In this document: positions 1-7,743 of the stretch, piece by piece
How positions within the stretch are numbered: the first letter of the stretch is position 1
How the letters are laid out: each line of letters starts with the position of its first letter
Assembly (NCBI GenBank): GCA_003224855.1
Contig: QHZY01000041.1
Coordinates: 1-34,385, forward strand
Reading direction: 5' to 3'
From: Acidobacteriota bacterium
GTDB taxonomy: Bacteria > Acidobacteriota > Terriglobia > Terriglobales > Acidobacteriaceae
Length of the DNA stretch: 34,385 nt
Position numbers and translations under genes: made by a program
The notes under the pieces: model-generated
Told to the model about the DNA's origin: nothing
Seen by the model: the letters and a program-made list of their open reading frames with translations, nothing else
The model's database searches: none

Positions 1-123
1 AAGCAGGTCTTCACCAATGAAGGCCGTGCAGTTAACTGGCTCGACACAGCTCAGGGTGAAGGGCGGTGGTATCTGGAACATGCAATTCAGGTGAAAAACA
101 TCTGGGTCCCGTACGGGGAGTGA
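1..123 (+). CDS. C-terminal end of a probable aldehyde dehydrogenase (partial)
   Basis: The first base opens a reading frame of 40 codons that ends in TGA at 121-123; the start lies outside the window. The tail (WYLEHAIQVKNIWVPYGE) has the Tyr-Leu-Glu-x5-Val-Lys-x-Ile-Trp pattern that resembles the C-terminal strand of NAD-dependent aldehyde dehydrogenases. This is a resemblance from memory on a short fragment, with no catalytic residue visible. A 124-base gap separates it from the same-strand acyl-CoA gene, so a shared fatty-acid or aromatic-acid degradation context is plausible but unproven. Confidence 0.45.
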   Translation, partial: KQVFTNEGRAVNWLDTAQGEGRWYLEHAIQVKNIWVPYGE

Positions 124-247
124 GCAGTTCAAGCCTCTCAAATCCGCTGAACGCATCCGGGGGGTCTCATAACTCCTTCACTCGAATTCTCATCGCCTCG
201 ACGTTAACCAACTCGCCCCTACACCCTGATTTACAATCACTATTCCC

Positions 248-2044
248 ATGAAGCGAATCAGTAAAGTTGCCATTCTGGGCGCCGGAACTATGGGTGCGCG
301 TATCGCGGCGCACTTCGCCAACGCGGGCGTACCCAGTTATCTGCTTGATATCGTTCCCCCCGGTGCACAAGGGGCAGCGCGCAACCAGGTTGCTGCCGCG
401 GGACTTGAAGCCGTGAAGAAATCCAGACCGGCGGCTTTTTTTGAGCCATCGCTTGCGCGCCTGGTTACGGTTGGCAATTTCGAAGACGATCTCAGCAGGG
501 TTGCTGAAGTCGATTGGATCATCGAGGCGGTGGTCGAAGATCTCGAAATCAAGCGCGCGCTACTCACAAAAGTCGAGGCCGCGCGCAAGCCGGGGACGAT
601 CGTCACGACGAACACCAGCGGGCTGCCCGTCAGCAAAATTGCCGAAGGCTTTTCGGAAGACTTCCGCCGCTCGTGGTTTGGCACGCACTTTTTCAATCCG
701 CCGCGCTACATGCGATTGCTGGAATTGATTCCCACGCCTGACACTGACAGATCACTGATGGACTCCATCGCGTGGTTCTGCGACGTCCGCCTGGGAAAAG
801 GCGTGGTCAACGCGAAAGACACGCCCAACTTCATCGCCAACCGCATCGGAACTTTCTCTGTTCTGAACGTGATGCGGCTCATGGAAGAAAACGATCTCTC
901 GATCGAAGAAGTCGACGCGCTTACCGGGCCCGCCGTTGGCTGGCCCAAGTCCGCGACCTTTCGCACTATCGATCTGGTGGGCCTCGATATTCTCGGCCAC
1001 GTGGTTAACAACTTGCGCGCTGGAATTGACGAGCGCAGCGACCTGAAGCTTCCCGATTTTTACCGCCAAATGCTTGAGCGCAAGTGGCTGGGCGATAAGA
1101 CCAAGAGCGGCTTTTACAAGAAAGTTGGAGGCCAGGGGTCCTCGCCCGGCGAAAAATCGGGCGATAAAGATAAAGAAGACGACCGGCTCGCGCTCGACTG
1201 GAAGAATATTGAATACCGCCCTCGCCAGAAAGCAAAATTCGCGGCGCTAGAGATGGGCAAGAACATCGAGGACACGGGCGCGCGCATTCGCATGTTGCTG
1301 GGCCTCGACCCCCAGCCGCAAAAACCCGATAAGGCTGGCGCATTTCTCTGGTCGGCTCTGTCCGATCTCTGGACGTACTCCGCCAACCGCATTCCCGAGA
1401 TCTCCGACACCATCGTCGAGATCGATCGCGCCATGCGCCTCGGCTTCAACTGGGAAATGGGGCCGTTCGAATTGTGGGACGCAGCGGGAGTGGAACAAAC
1501 CACGGCGCGCATGAAGAAAGAAGGCAAGCCGATCGCGCCTAAGGTCGAGAAACTGCTCGCCTCCGGAAAAAAGTGCTGGTACAGCGATTCGCCGTCCACT
1601 AATTCCGGAAAGGCCTTTTTTGATATCTCCACAGGAGAGTACAAACCCCTCGCGGTGCCTGCAGGAGTGTGGTCGGTCGCGGTCGCGAAGAAATCGAACG
1701 GGGTGGTGAAGAAAAACTCCGGCGCTTCGCTGGTTGACTTGAAAGACGGCGTCGCCTGCATCGAGTTCCACTCCAAGATGAACTCCCTGGGCGGTGACAT
1801 CATCTCTTTCATCCAGCAATCGTTGAAGCCGGGCGGTCCAGGGGACGCATTCGAGGCTTTCGTCCTTACCAATGATGCGCAGAATTTTTCCGTGGGTGCG
1901 AACCTGATGCTGCTGCTGATGTCGGCGCAGGAAGAAGAGTGGGACGAAGTAGACATGATGGTCCGCCAGTTTCAGGCGATGACCCAGGCCATTAAATTCT
2001 CTGCCAGACCGGTGGTGGTTGCGCCATTCGGCCTGACGCTGTGA
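248..2044 (+). CDS. 3-hydroxyacyl-CoA dehydrogenase/enoyl-CoA hydratase fusion, N-terminal fragment (broken gene)
   Basis: Bifunctional beta-oxidation enzyme with the dehydrogenase domain first and the crotonase domain last, the reverse of E. coli FadB. Residues 5-30 hold the Rossmann motif (GAGTMGARIAAHF); THFFNPPRYMRLLE follows near 150 and the 3HCDH C-terminal helices cover about 195-430 (TPNFIANRIG, MGPFELWDAAG). The crotonase part starts near 495 (HSKMNSLGGD, NFSVGANLM). The frame stops after VVVAPFGLTL, exactly where the family continues with the GGG oxyanion-hole turn and the second catalytic segment. The rest of the domain resumes in another frame at 2041, so roughly 65 codons are missing. 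There is no Shine-Dalgarno before ATG 248; a TACAAT box sits at 232-237. If translated, the product could keep dehydrogenase activity but not hydratase activity. Confidence 0.85.
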   Translation: MKRISKVAILGAGTMGARIAAHFANAGVPSYLLDIVPPGAQGAARNQVAAAGLEAVKKSRPAAFFEPSLARLVTVGNFEDDLSRVAEVDWIIEAVVEDLEIKRALLTKVEAARKPGTIVTTNTSGLPVSKIAEGFSEDFRRSWFGTHFFNPPRYMRLLELIPTPDTDRSLMDSIAWFCDVRLGKGVVNAKDTPNFIANRIGTFSVLNVMRLMEENDLSIEEVDALTGPAVGWPKSATFRTIDLVGLDILGHVVNNLRAGIDERSDLKLPDFYRQMLERKWLGDKTKSGFYKKVGGQGSSPGEKSGDKDKEDDRLALDWKNIEYRPRQKAKFAALEMGKNIEDTGARIRMLLGLDPQPQKPDKAGAFLWSALSDLWTYSANRIPEISDTIVEIDRAMRLGFNWEMGPFELWDAAGVEQTTARMKKEGKPIAPKVEKLLASGKKCWYSDSPSTNSGKAFFDISTGEYKPLAVPAGVWSVAVAKKSNGVVKKNSGASLVDLKDGVACIEFHSKMNSLGGDIISFIQQSLKPGGPGDAFEAFVLTNDAQNFSVGANLMLLLMSAQEEEWDEVDMMVRQFQAMTQAIKFSARPVVVAPFGLTL

Positions 2045-2499
2045 AACGCGCCTTTGAAGCCATCGCCACCGCGAAAGTTGCGACTTCAGCGCAAGAGGCC
2101 CGCGGCCTGGGATTTCTTTCTGAAAGTGATTCGATCACCATGAATCGTGAGCGCGTACTTACCGATGCCAAGGCTCGCGCCCTTGAATTCGTTCGCTCCG
2201 GATATGAGCCGCCTGCTGCGCGCACCGACATCCCTGCTCCCGGAGAAAACATCCTTGCTGCTTTGAAACTGGGTATTCATCTGATGCGCCAGGGTGAGTA
2301 CATCACCGACTATGAAGTGAAGTTAGGGACGAAGATTGCCGAAGTCCTGTGCGGCGGAAATCTAACGCCGGGAACTCCGATCAGTGAGCAATATGTATTA
2401 GATCTGGAGCGCGAGGCGTTCAAATCGCTATGCGGCGAGCGTAAGACTCAAGAGCGCATTCAATACACGCTGAAGACTGGCAAGACCTTGCGAAACTAA
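2041..2499 (+). CDS. 3-hydroxyacyl-CoA dehydrogenase/enoyl-CoA hydratase fusion, C-terminal fragment
   Basis: The 152-residue frame is the tail of the preceding crotonase domain rather than an independent gene. It contains AKVATSAQEARGLGFL and TMNRERVLTDAKARALE, typical of the C-terminal helices of these fusion enzymes, then a family-specific tail (EYITDYEVKLGTKIAEVL, REAFKSLCGERKTQERI). It overlaps the upstream fragment by four bases in a different frame; the GTG at 2041 is just the first possible start after the break and has no ribosome binding site. The block lost between the fragments carries the second oxyanion-hole and acid/base region. Either a real deletion plus frameshift or a mis-joined assembly explains it. 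Confidence 0.8.
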   Translation: MKRAFEAIATAKVATSAQEARGLGFLSESDSITMNRERVLTDAKARALEFVRSGYEPPAARTDIPAPGENILAALKLGIHLMRQGEYITDYEVKLGTKIAEVLCGGNLTPGTPISEQYVLDLEREAFKSLCGERKTQERIQYTLKTGKTLRN

Positions 2500-2526
2500 G
2501 ATCGCAGCGCTCAGGAAGTATTGCAA

Positions 2527-4086
2527 TCATTTGAATCGCTCCCTCAGCTTGTACCTTTGCAACTTGCCCGTTGCGGTTTTCGGCAACTCGTGAACGAACT
2601 CAATCCATCTTGGCCGCTTGAACACCGGAAGCTTGCTCAACACAAATTCCTGCAGCTCGCGCGCAAGCTCCGGATCGCCAGGCTTACCGTTCTTCAAGAC
2701 GATGCACGCCATCGGCTTTAACAGCGAATCCTGGTCCTGGCGCCCGATGACGGCGGCTTCCTGCACAGCTGCGTGTTCGATCAGCACGCTCTCGATTTCT
2801 ACCGGGCTCACCCACGCGCCGCTGCATTTGAGCATGTCGTCAGATCGACCTGCGTACCAGAAATATCCTTCGCCATCGCGATAGTACTTGTCTCCGGTTC
2901 TAATCCAGTGCCCTTCGATGGTGTTCTTGGTCTGCTCATGCCGGTTCCAATAATGCGAGCACACGGCATCGCTGCGGATCAGCAGGTTTCCGATTTCGCC
3001 ATCCGGTACCGGATTGTTTTCTTCATCCACGATCTTCGCCTGATAGCCCTCGATAATCTGCCCGCTTGATCCTGGGCGCGCCGCTCCTGGCCGGTTCGCA
3101 ATGAACATGTGCAAAGCTTCGGTTGAGCCGATTGCATCCAGAATTTCCGCCCTGAAGCGCTGTTTGAAACGATGAAAGATCGCAGCCGGTAGTGCCTCGC
3201 CGGCGGATACGGCGTGCCGAACGGATGAGAGATCGCAGTCCTGGGAATGCTCTGCGTACGCTAACAGCGATGCAAAGTTCGATGGCACGGAAAAAAACAG
3301 AGTAGGCCGATGGCGCTTGACAGTTTCGAACACGAGTTCCGGCTTGGGAGGACCTGAAGAGAGTATGCTCGTTCCGCCAACTGCGAGGGGGAAATACAAA
3401 CTATTTCCGAGCCCGTACGCAAAGAAAAGTTTTGCTACGCTGAAGCACCGGTCGTCCGAGGTCATTCGCAGCACACCTTTGGCATAGCGTTCCGCGCACA
3501 CCACCATGTCATGCTGCAGATGCACGCACGCTTTTGGCGGTCCGGTCGAACCGGAAGAATAGAGCCAGAACGCGGCATCATCTCTGCTGGTCGAAGCCGG
3601 TTCGAGTTGAGGACTGGCCTGCTCGATCAAATCCGCAAATCGCAGCTCATCTGATTTGCCCACCACAACCGCGTGCTCGAGATATTGCAGTTGGCGCCGT
3701 GGTATCGCCGAAAAGTGCGGATAGAGCGCTTCGCTCATTACTGCAACCCGCGCGCGCGAGTCGTTCAGCATGTATTGATAGTCAGCCGGCTTGAGGAGCG
3801 TGTTCACGGGAACCGGAACAGCGCCACACTTGATCGCCCCGAAGAAGCTGATTGCAAATTCCGGGCAATCGAGCAGCAGCAAGAAAACGCGTTCCTCTAT
3901 CCGAACTCCCAGCCCGCGCAGAGCGTTTCCAAAGCGATTTACTTTTTCGTAGAGTTCTTGATACGTGATCGAACCGGCGTCACTCTCAATTGCGAGCTTC
4001 GTTCCGCGCTGCTCGTGGAGATTCCGGTCGACAAAGTAAGTTGCAGCGTTGAAATGTTCAGGAACTGAGATTGGTACAGCGGTCAT
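2527..4086 (-). CDS. Benzoate-CoA ligase family protein (AMP-forming)
   Basis: ANL-superfamily acyl-CoA synthetase that activates an aromatic (benzoate-like) acid with ATP and CoA in the cytoplasm. Visible motifs in order: P-loop YSSGSTGPPK near residue 176, the family signature KLFFAYGLGNSLYFPLAVG near 220, the A5 motif IGSTEALH near 320, the hinge block YAGRSDDMLKCSGAWVSPVE near 417, and the catalytic-lysine tail PKTATGKLQRYKL at the C-terminus. The 519-residue length is normal for benzoate-CoA ligases. Its ATG overlaps the stop of the upstream membrane-protein gene as ATGA, implying translational coupling. It converges on the broken beta-oxidation gene with only 27 bases between them. The exact substrate (benzoate, hydroxybenzoate or related) cannot be told from sequence alone. 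Confidence 0.85.
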   Translation of the reverse strand: MTAVPISVPEHFNAATYFVDRNLHEQRGTKLAIESDAGSITYQELYEKVNRFGNALRGLGVRIEERVFLLLLDCPEFAISFFGAIKCGAVPVPVNTLLKPADYQYMLNDSRARVAVMSEALYPHFSAIPRRQLQYLEHAVVVGKSDELRFADLIEQASPQLEPASTSRDDAAFWLYSSGSTGPPKACVHLQHDMVVCAERYAKGVLRMTSDDRCFSVAKLFFAYGLGNSLYFPLAVGGTSILSSGPPKPELVFETVKRHRPTLFFSVPSNFASLLAYAEHSQDCDLSSVRHAVSAGEALPAAIFHRFKQRFRAEILDAIGSTEALHMFIANRPGAARPGSSGQIIEGYQAKIVDEENNPVPDGEIGNLLIRSDAVCSHYWNRHEQTKNTIEGHWIRTGDKYYRDGEGYFWYAGRSDDMLKCSGAWVSPVEIESVLIEHAAVQEAAVIGRQDQDSLLKPMACIVLKNGKPGDPELARELQEFVLSKLPVFKRPRWIEFVHELPKTATGKLQRYKLRERFK

Positions 4087-4466
4087 TTCTCAATTGCGCG
4101 TTGTTTTCGGACGCGATGCAGAATTAAAGCTCCGCTGATCGCAAAACTGCAAACCGCAGCGAGGGCCAGCACTTCAGTGGCAGGCTGTCGCCAGCGCATC
4201 ACATCGCTCAAAAAAGCCAATGCAGCCAGGCCAACCGCAAACAAATTCAGCCACGCTTGAGGTCGTGTAGCTCCGCCTGCATCATCGCGCTGCAGCTTCA
4301 GCCGGAGCAGCAGCGCGGCCAAGCCAATTGCCCCCACCACCACCACGGCCAGCGGGCTAAAAAAGGCGACGCGACTGGTGTAAAGCACGATGATCGCCAG
4401 CAGCCCGCATAGCAAGCCGGAAGCGATTACTGTCCAGCGCCGTGTTGCAATATTCCTGGGTTCCAA
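4083..4466 (-). CDS. Small four-helix membrane protein, unknown function
   Basis: The 127-residue protein has about four hydrophobic stretches: near residues 13-30 (ASGLLCGLLAIIVLYTS), 37-54 (SPLAVVVVGAIGLAALLL), 72-86 and 97-116. A basic loop (RLKLQRDD) follows helix two and the tail is Arg/Lys-rich (HRVRKQRAIEK). I recognise no family. The stop overlaps the start of the benzoate-CoA-ligase gene by four bases (4083-4086), so the two are probably co-translated; a role in uptake or sensing of an aromatic acid is only a guess from this coupling. The interval upstream to the divergent lipoprotein gene (4467-4722) shows no gene and must hold both promoters. Confidence 0.65.
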   Translation of the reverse strand: MEPRNIATRRWTVIASGLLCGLLAIIVLYTSRVAFFSPLAVVVVGAIGLAALLLRLKLQRDDAGGATRPQAWLNLFAVGLAALAFLSDVMRWRQPATEVLALAAVCSFAISGALILHRVRKQRAIEK

Positions 4467-4722
4467 TGCCCCTCAGCAGCGAAGCAAGCATTTTAGACAT
4501 AACGTGCGGACATTGAAAACCTTTGTTTTGTTCGATCGAAGCTTCTGGAGGCTTCATCTTCACGCACTTACGAGCTCTCTGGCACAGCAGTTTTCTTGTT
4601 GTTACCAGCGTAACGGGCCACTCGACCAACATGGGCTTGTACCGATTTAGAATTGCAGCAGTTCAGGAAATACTCCCCGCAAAACTAAATAAAACCCGGG
4701 CAAAAACCCGGTGGAGATCAGT

Positions 4723-6693
4723 GTGAAAACTGTACGCCTGCTGTGTAGCTTGACTTTAACTTGTATCGCGCTGCTCACGCTCAACGCCTGCAGCGGAGGC
4801 GGCCAATCCGGCTCGAGCGGATCGCCCGGATCTAACAGCGGGACGCCGGCTTCCCTCGCATCCATCCTGGTGACGCCGGGTGCGGCGTCTATTCAGGCGG
4901 GCTCAGGCCAGCAGTTTTCGGCGACTGGCACGTTTTCTGACGGCAGCAGCAAAAACATTACTGGAACAGTGCAATGGTCTTCTTCGAACAGCAACGTGGC
5001 TTTGGTGAATGCGAGCGGCATGGCGAACGCGGCCGCGAGCGGACAGACCACCATCATGGCCAAGTCGGGGACTATTCAGGGCAGCGCCAATTTAAGTGTC
5101 TCGATTTCGAGCAGCGGTGGCGGCGGCTCAGGGCCGACTCTGACTGGTATCAGCGTGACAGCTTCCTCTTCTTCATTGCCGGTGAATACAGTGGAACAGT
5201 TTACAGCCACTGGCTCCTACGATGACGGCAGCAGCGGAGACTTGACTGCGCTGGTTACCTGGAATTCTTCTGCACCCGCCAAGGCAACTATCAGCGCTGG
5301 TGGATCGGCGACTGGCGTAGCTGCGGGTACAACATCAATCTCGGCAACTCTGGGCGCAGTCAGCGGTTCCATGACGCTGACGGTTACGGCGCCGACGATC
5401 ACGGGAATCGTGGTCGGGCCGGATGACCTTACGCTGGGAATCGGTATCGGTCAGCAGTATGTGGTCACTGCCCTCTACAGCGATGGCAGCACGCAGGATC
5501 TTGCTGCGGGGGTTACCTGGAATTCATCCTCAACTTCGGTGGCCACGATCGATAACACCGGATTGGCAACCACCGCCGGCGCCGGCCAGACCACGCTGAC
5601 CGCAACGGTTGGCTCTTTCAGCGACACAACCACGCTGACGGTGGTTCCAGCGAACCTTATCTCGATTTCGGTCAGTCCGAACCCACAAAGCATCGCACTT
5701 GGCACCACGCAGACGTTCAGCGCGGTGGGTACGTTCGATGACGGCAGCACGCAACTGCTGAGTTCGGTTGCCTGGTCATCTTCGCTGCCAGGAGTAGCGA
5801 CAGTCGATGCCGCCACTGGTCTTGCTGCAGCGGTGGGCACCGGCACAACCAACATCACTGCAACCTCTGGCTCGGTGAGCGGAAGCGCACAGCTTACGGT
5901 TAGCGCTGCAACACTGGTCTCGCTCGCGGTGACTCCGAATCCGGCAAGCACCGCACCGGGAACCACCAAGCAGTTCACCGCGACCGGCACGTTCAGCGAC
6001 ACTACAACACAGGACGTTACAACCACTGCGTTGTGGAGTTCCTCAAATCCAGGCGCGGCGACGATCAACAATCAGGGGCTCGCGTCGGGCATTGTCAATG
6101 GCAGCACGACAATTACTGCCTTCATCGGCGCGGTCAGCGGATCAGCTACCTTGAATATTTCGACAGCGCATCTGGTCTCGATCGCTATCACGCCCGCGAA
6201 TCCGCACATCAGCAAAGGCACGCAACTTAAATTGACCGCAACCGGAACTTTCAGCGACGGCAGCACCAGCACTCATCTGAGCGGACTGACTTGGAAAACA
6301 TCCAAGCCCAACATCGCACAGGTGCGTGGAAACGGAATTGCTCGCGCAAAGAAGAACGGCTCGGTTACGGTTACGGCCAGCGCCTCCGGCATAAAGGGGA
6401 CTACCACTCTGACCGTCGGCACCGGCACGCTCAACTCAATCGTTATTGCTCCTGCCGACTCAACCGTCAGCCTGGGCAGCACACAGGCGTTCACCGCAAC
6501 TGGGCACTTTAGTGACAGCTCGACGCAGGACATCACGCTGACCACTCACTTCAGCTCTTCTTCAGCCAGCGTAGCTACCATCGCGAATGCACCGAGCGTC
6601 GCCGGCATTGCCACGACACACGGGGTTGGCACAACCACGATCGGGGCAAATTCCAAAGGAGTGACTGCTTCGACTTCATTGACCGTGCAGTAA
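4723..6693 (+). CDS. Lipoprotein with seven bacterial Ig-like (BIG2) repeats
   Basis: The start GTG 4723 is chosen over GTG 4711 because GGAG lies at 4713-4716, six bases upstream, and because it gives a clean lipoprotein signal: MKTVR, hydrophobic LLCSLTLTCIALLTL, lipobox LNAC. A Gly/Ser linker leads into seven tandem domains of about 85-90 residues. Each has the BIG2 pattern of xxSIxVxPxxxxxxxGxxxxF, a T(A/G)TGTFSDGSxxD block, a W-S-S-S block and a final A-xLTV strand; conserved pieces include QQFSATGTFSDGS and KQFTATGTFSDTT. No catalytic domain is present. Such proteins are surface-exposed adhesion or matrix modules; the binding partner is unknown. A strong terminator follows 24 bases after the stop. 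Confidence 0.85.
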   Translation: MKTVRLLCSLTLTCIALLTLNACSGGGQSGSSGSPGSNSGTPASLASILVTPGAASIQAGSGQQFSATGTFSDGSSKNITGTVQWSSSNSNVALVNASGMANAAASGQTTIMAKSGTIQGSANLSVSISSSGGGGSGPTLTGISVTASSSSLPVNTVEQFTATGSYDDGSSGDLTALVTWNSSAPAKATISAGGSATGVAAGTTSISATLGAVSGSMTLTVTAPTITGIVVGPDDLTLGIGIGQQYVVTALYSDGSTQDLAAGVTWNSSSTSVATIDNTGLATTAGAGQTTLTATVGSFSDTTTLTVVPANLISISVSPNPQSIALGTTQTFSAVGTFDDGSTQLLSSVAWSSSLPGVATVDAATGLAAAVGTGTTNITATSGSVSGSAQLTVSAATLVSLAVTPNPASTAPGTTKQFTATGTFSDTTTQDVTTTALWSSSNPGAATINNQGLASGIVNGSTTITAFIGAVSGSATLNISTAHLVSIAITPANPHISKGTQLKLTATGTFSDGSTSTHLSGLTWKTSKPNIAQVRGNGIARAKKNGSVTVTASASGIKGTTTLTVGTGTLNSIVIAPADSTVSLGSTQAFTATGHFSDSSTQDITLTTHFSSSSASVATIANAPSVAGIATTHGVGTTTIGANSKGVTASTSLTVQ

Positions 6694-6717
6694 GGCCGAT
6701 GAATATTCCGCAACCGT

Positions 6718-6747
6718 GCTGCCCACCCAAAACCTTGGGTGGGCAGC
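6718..6747 (+). terminator. Intrinsic terminator after the Ig-repeat lipoprotein
   Basis: A perfect 13-bp stem (GCTGCCCACCCAA at 6718-6730 pairs with 6735-6747) closes a four-base AACC loop and is followed by TTCTTT. It lies 24 bases after the lipoprotein stop. Confidence 0.85.
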
Positions 6748-6782
6748 TTCTTTGTGATGTCAAGCGGCAGGTTCGCTTACCG

Positions 6783-6812
6783 GGCAGGCTGGCCCATCTT
6801 TCTCTCGAACGA
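6783..6812 (+). repeat. 30-nt direct repeat, copy 1
   Basis: These 30 bases (beginning GGCAGGCTGGCCCATC) recur exactly at 7122-7151. Both copies lie just before a hairpin repeat, so the unit seems to belong to a mosaic intergenic element. The whole 6694-7228 interval lacks a gene: it holds the terminator, two copies of this unit, three hairpin units and about 145 bases (6868-7011) in which I see nothing. Confidence 0.8.
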
Positions 6813-6826
6813 CCACAAAAATAGTT

Positions 6827-6863
6827 GCCGGGTACCCCAGGTCTCGCCGACTTTGCGAGACCT
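6827..6863 (-). repeat. Hairpin repeat, inverted and diverged copy
   Basis: The stem AGGTCTCGC (6839-6847) pairs with 6855-6863 around a seven-base loop. Read on the minus strand the unit ends in GGGTACCCGGC, matching the GGGCACCCGGC end of the two plus-strand copies with one change. It is therefore the same element in the opposite orientation, with a shortened stem. Confidence 0.7.
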
Positions 6864-7011
6864 AGAAAGTGACCACCTTCAGCATCACCGGCGGGCGGCC
6901 CGGCTTTATACTCTGGACTCAACCCGCGACGGCGGTCGATACTCGCTCGACTCAATGTCGTTTCCCTCATAGCGCCAAGACAGCGGCCTGAAGGAGCGAA
7001 GGTTAGTACAA

Positions 7012-7067
7012 GAACTGCGTGAACCTTCCCAGGTCTCGCAAAAGCGGCGAGACCTGGGGCACCCGGC
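7012..7067 (+). repeat. 56-nt hairpin repeat, copy A
   Basis: It starts GAACTGCGTGAAC and contains a perfect 12-bp stem (CCCAGGTCTCGC at 7028-7039 with 7047-7058, seven-base loop), ending in GGCACCCGGC. It differs from the copy at 7150-7205 at only two positions. No open reading frame or transposase accompanies it, as expected for a REP/MITE-like non-autonomous element. Confidence 0.8.
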
Positions 7068-7121
7068 TTGTACTTTTATGCGAAGCTTGGATTCCGAACA
7101 TCCGAAGTTCTAGTGGCCGAA

Positions 7122-7151
7122 GGCAGGCTGGCCCATCTTTCTCTCGAACGA
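7122..7151 (+). repeat. 30-nt direct repeat, copy 2
   Basis: It is identical to 6783-6812 and overlaps the start of the following 56-nt hairpin unit by two bases, so both units may form one composite element. Confidence 0.8.
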
Positions 7152-7205
7152 ACTGCGTGAACTTTCCCAGGTCTCGCAAAAACGGCGAGACCTGGGGCAC
7201 CCGGC
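7150..7205 (+). repeat. 56-nt hairpin repeat, copy B
   Basis: It has the same 56-base layout as copy A with two substitutions; the 12-bp stem pairs 7166-7177 with 7185-7196 around AAAAACG. It lies 24 bases past the 3' end of rnpB (minus strand), so it could help end rnpB transcription or protect its 3' end, although no U-run follows the stem on that strand. Confidence 0.8.
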
Positions 7206-7228
7206 ACACATTAGACGCAATTGAAAAG

Positions 7229-7643
7229 ATGGCAGCCGGACCTGTAAGCCGAATTCTGTCTGCCTTGCGGCAGGACGGTCATTCCTCTGGGCCGCGCATC
7301 GCTGCGCGGCTCTAGCGACCTACCCGGAAGTAGAACGCGCCGAGCCGGCACGTGCTCGCCGGTGCTTCGCAGCAACAGCGAGACTCCTTCCCTATTTGGT
7401 CTTGCTCCGTGTGGGGTTTGCCCTGCCCGCGCCATTACTGGCGCGGCGGTGCGCTCTTACCGCACCTTTTCACCCTTACCCCGTTCCGAAGAACAAAGGC
7501 GGTATGTTTTCTGTGGCACTTTCCGTCACCTGAGCTTGAACTCAGTTTCCCGGACGTTATCCGGCACACTGCTCTGTGGAGTTCGGACTTTCCTCCCCTG
7601 CTCCTTGACGAAGCAAGAGCGACCGTCCGGTCCAGCTGCCAAC
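7229..7643 (-). ncRNA. rnpB: RNase P RNA, bacterial class A
   Basis: This is the catalytic RNA that trims tRNA 5' leaders. On the minus strand the 5' end GGCAGCTGG pairs with the 3' end CCGGCTGCC to form helix P1. The universal P4 strand GAGGAAAGTCCGAACTCC lies near 7586-7606. GTGAAAAGGTGCGGTAAGAG, the GCAAACCCCAC block, GGGTAGGTCGC, AGAGGAATGACCG and the terminal ACAGAA/TTCGGCTTACAGG element all follow in the expected order. About 415 nt is normal for class A and no segment looks missing. The ends are placed from P1 and from the promoter, so they may be off by a few bases. Many spurious open frames overlap it. Confidence 0.95.
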
Positions 7644-7648
7644 ATCTC

Positions 7649-7654
7649 ATTATA
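7649..7654 (-). promoter_or_regulatory. -10 box of the rnpB promoter
   Basis: On the minus strand this reads TATAAT, a perfect sigma-70 -10 hexamer, five to seven bases before the inferred rnpB 5' end. The -35 region is not recognisable (C-rich). The promoter is divergent from the permease gene starting at 7744. Confidence 0.75.
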
Positions 7655-7743
7655 TTCGATTGAGATAGTCGGGGGGCACGACGCCGGGCGGGGGAGGCTT
7701 GGCCCTCCATCGTTAGTGCTGATGGCACTGTTAGACTCAACCT

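Noticed and set aside
1114-1956. 280-residue open frame antisense to the acyl-CoA gene
   Set aside because: Ser/Pro-rich translation typical of the opposite strand of a high-GC gene; the plus-strand frame carries clear enzyme motifs.
4696-4711. Small hairpin CCGGG-CAAAAA-CCCGG just before the lipoprotein ribosome binding site
   Set aside because: Only five base pairs; too weak to call an attenuator or a terminator.
5475-6071. 198-residue frame antisense to the Ig-repeat lipoprotein
   Set aside because: It is an antisense echo of a repetitive Ser/Thr/Gly-rich gene.
6783-7205. CRISPR array
   Set aside because: The repeats are few, of two kinds, irregularly spaced, partly inverted and without cas genes or uniform spacers.
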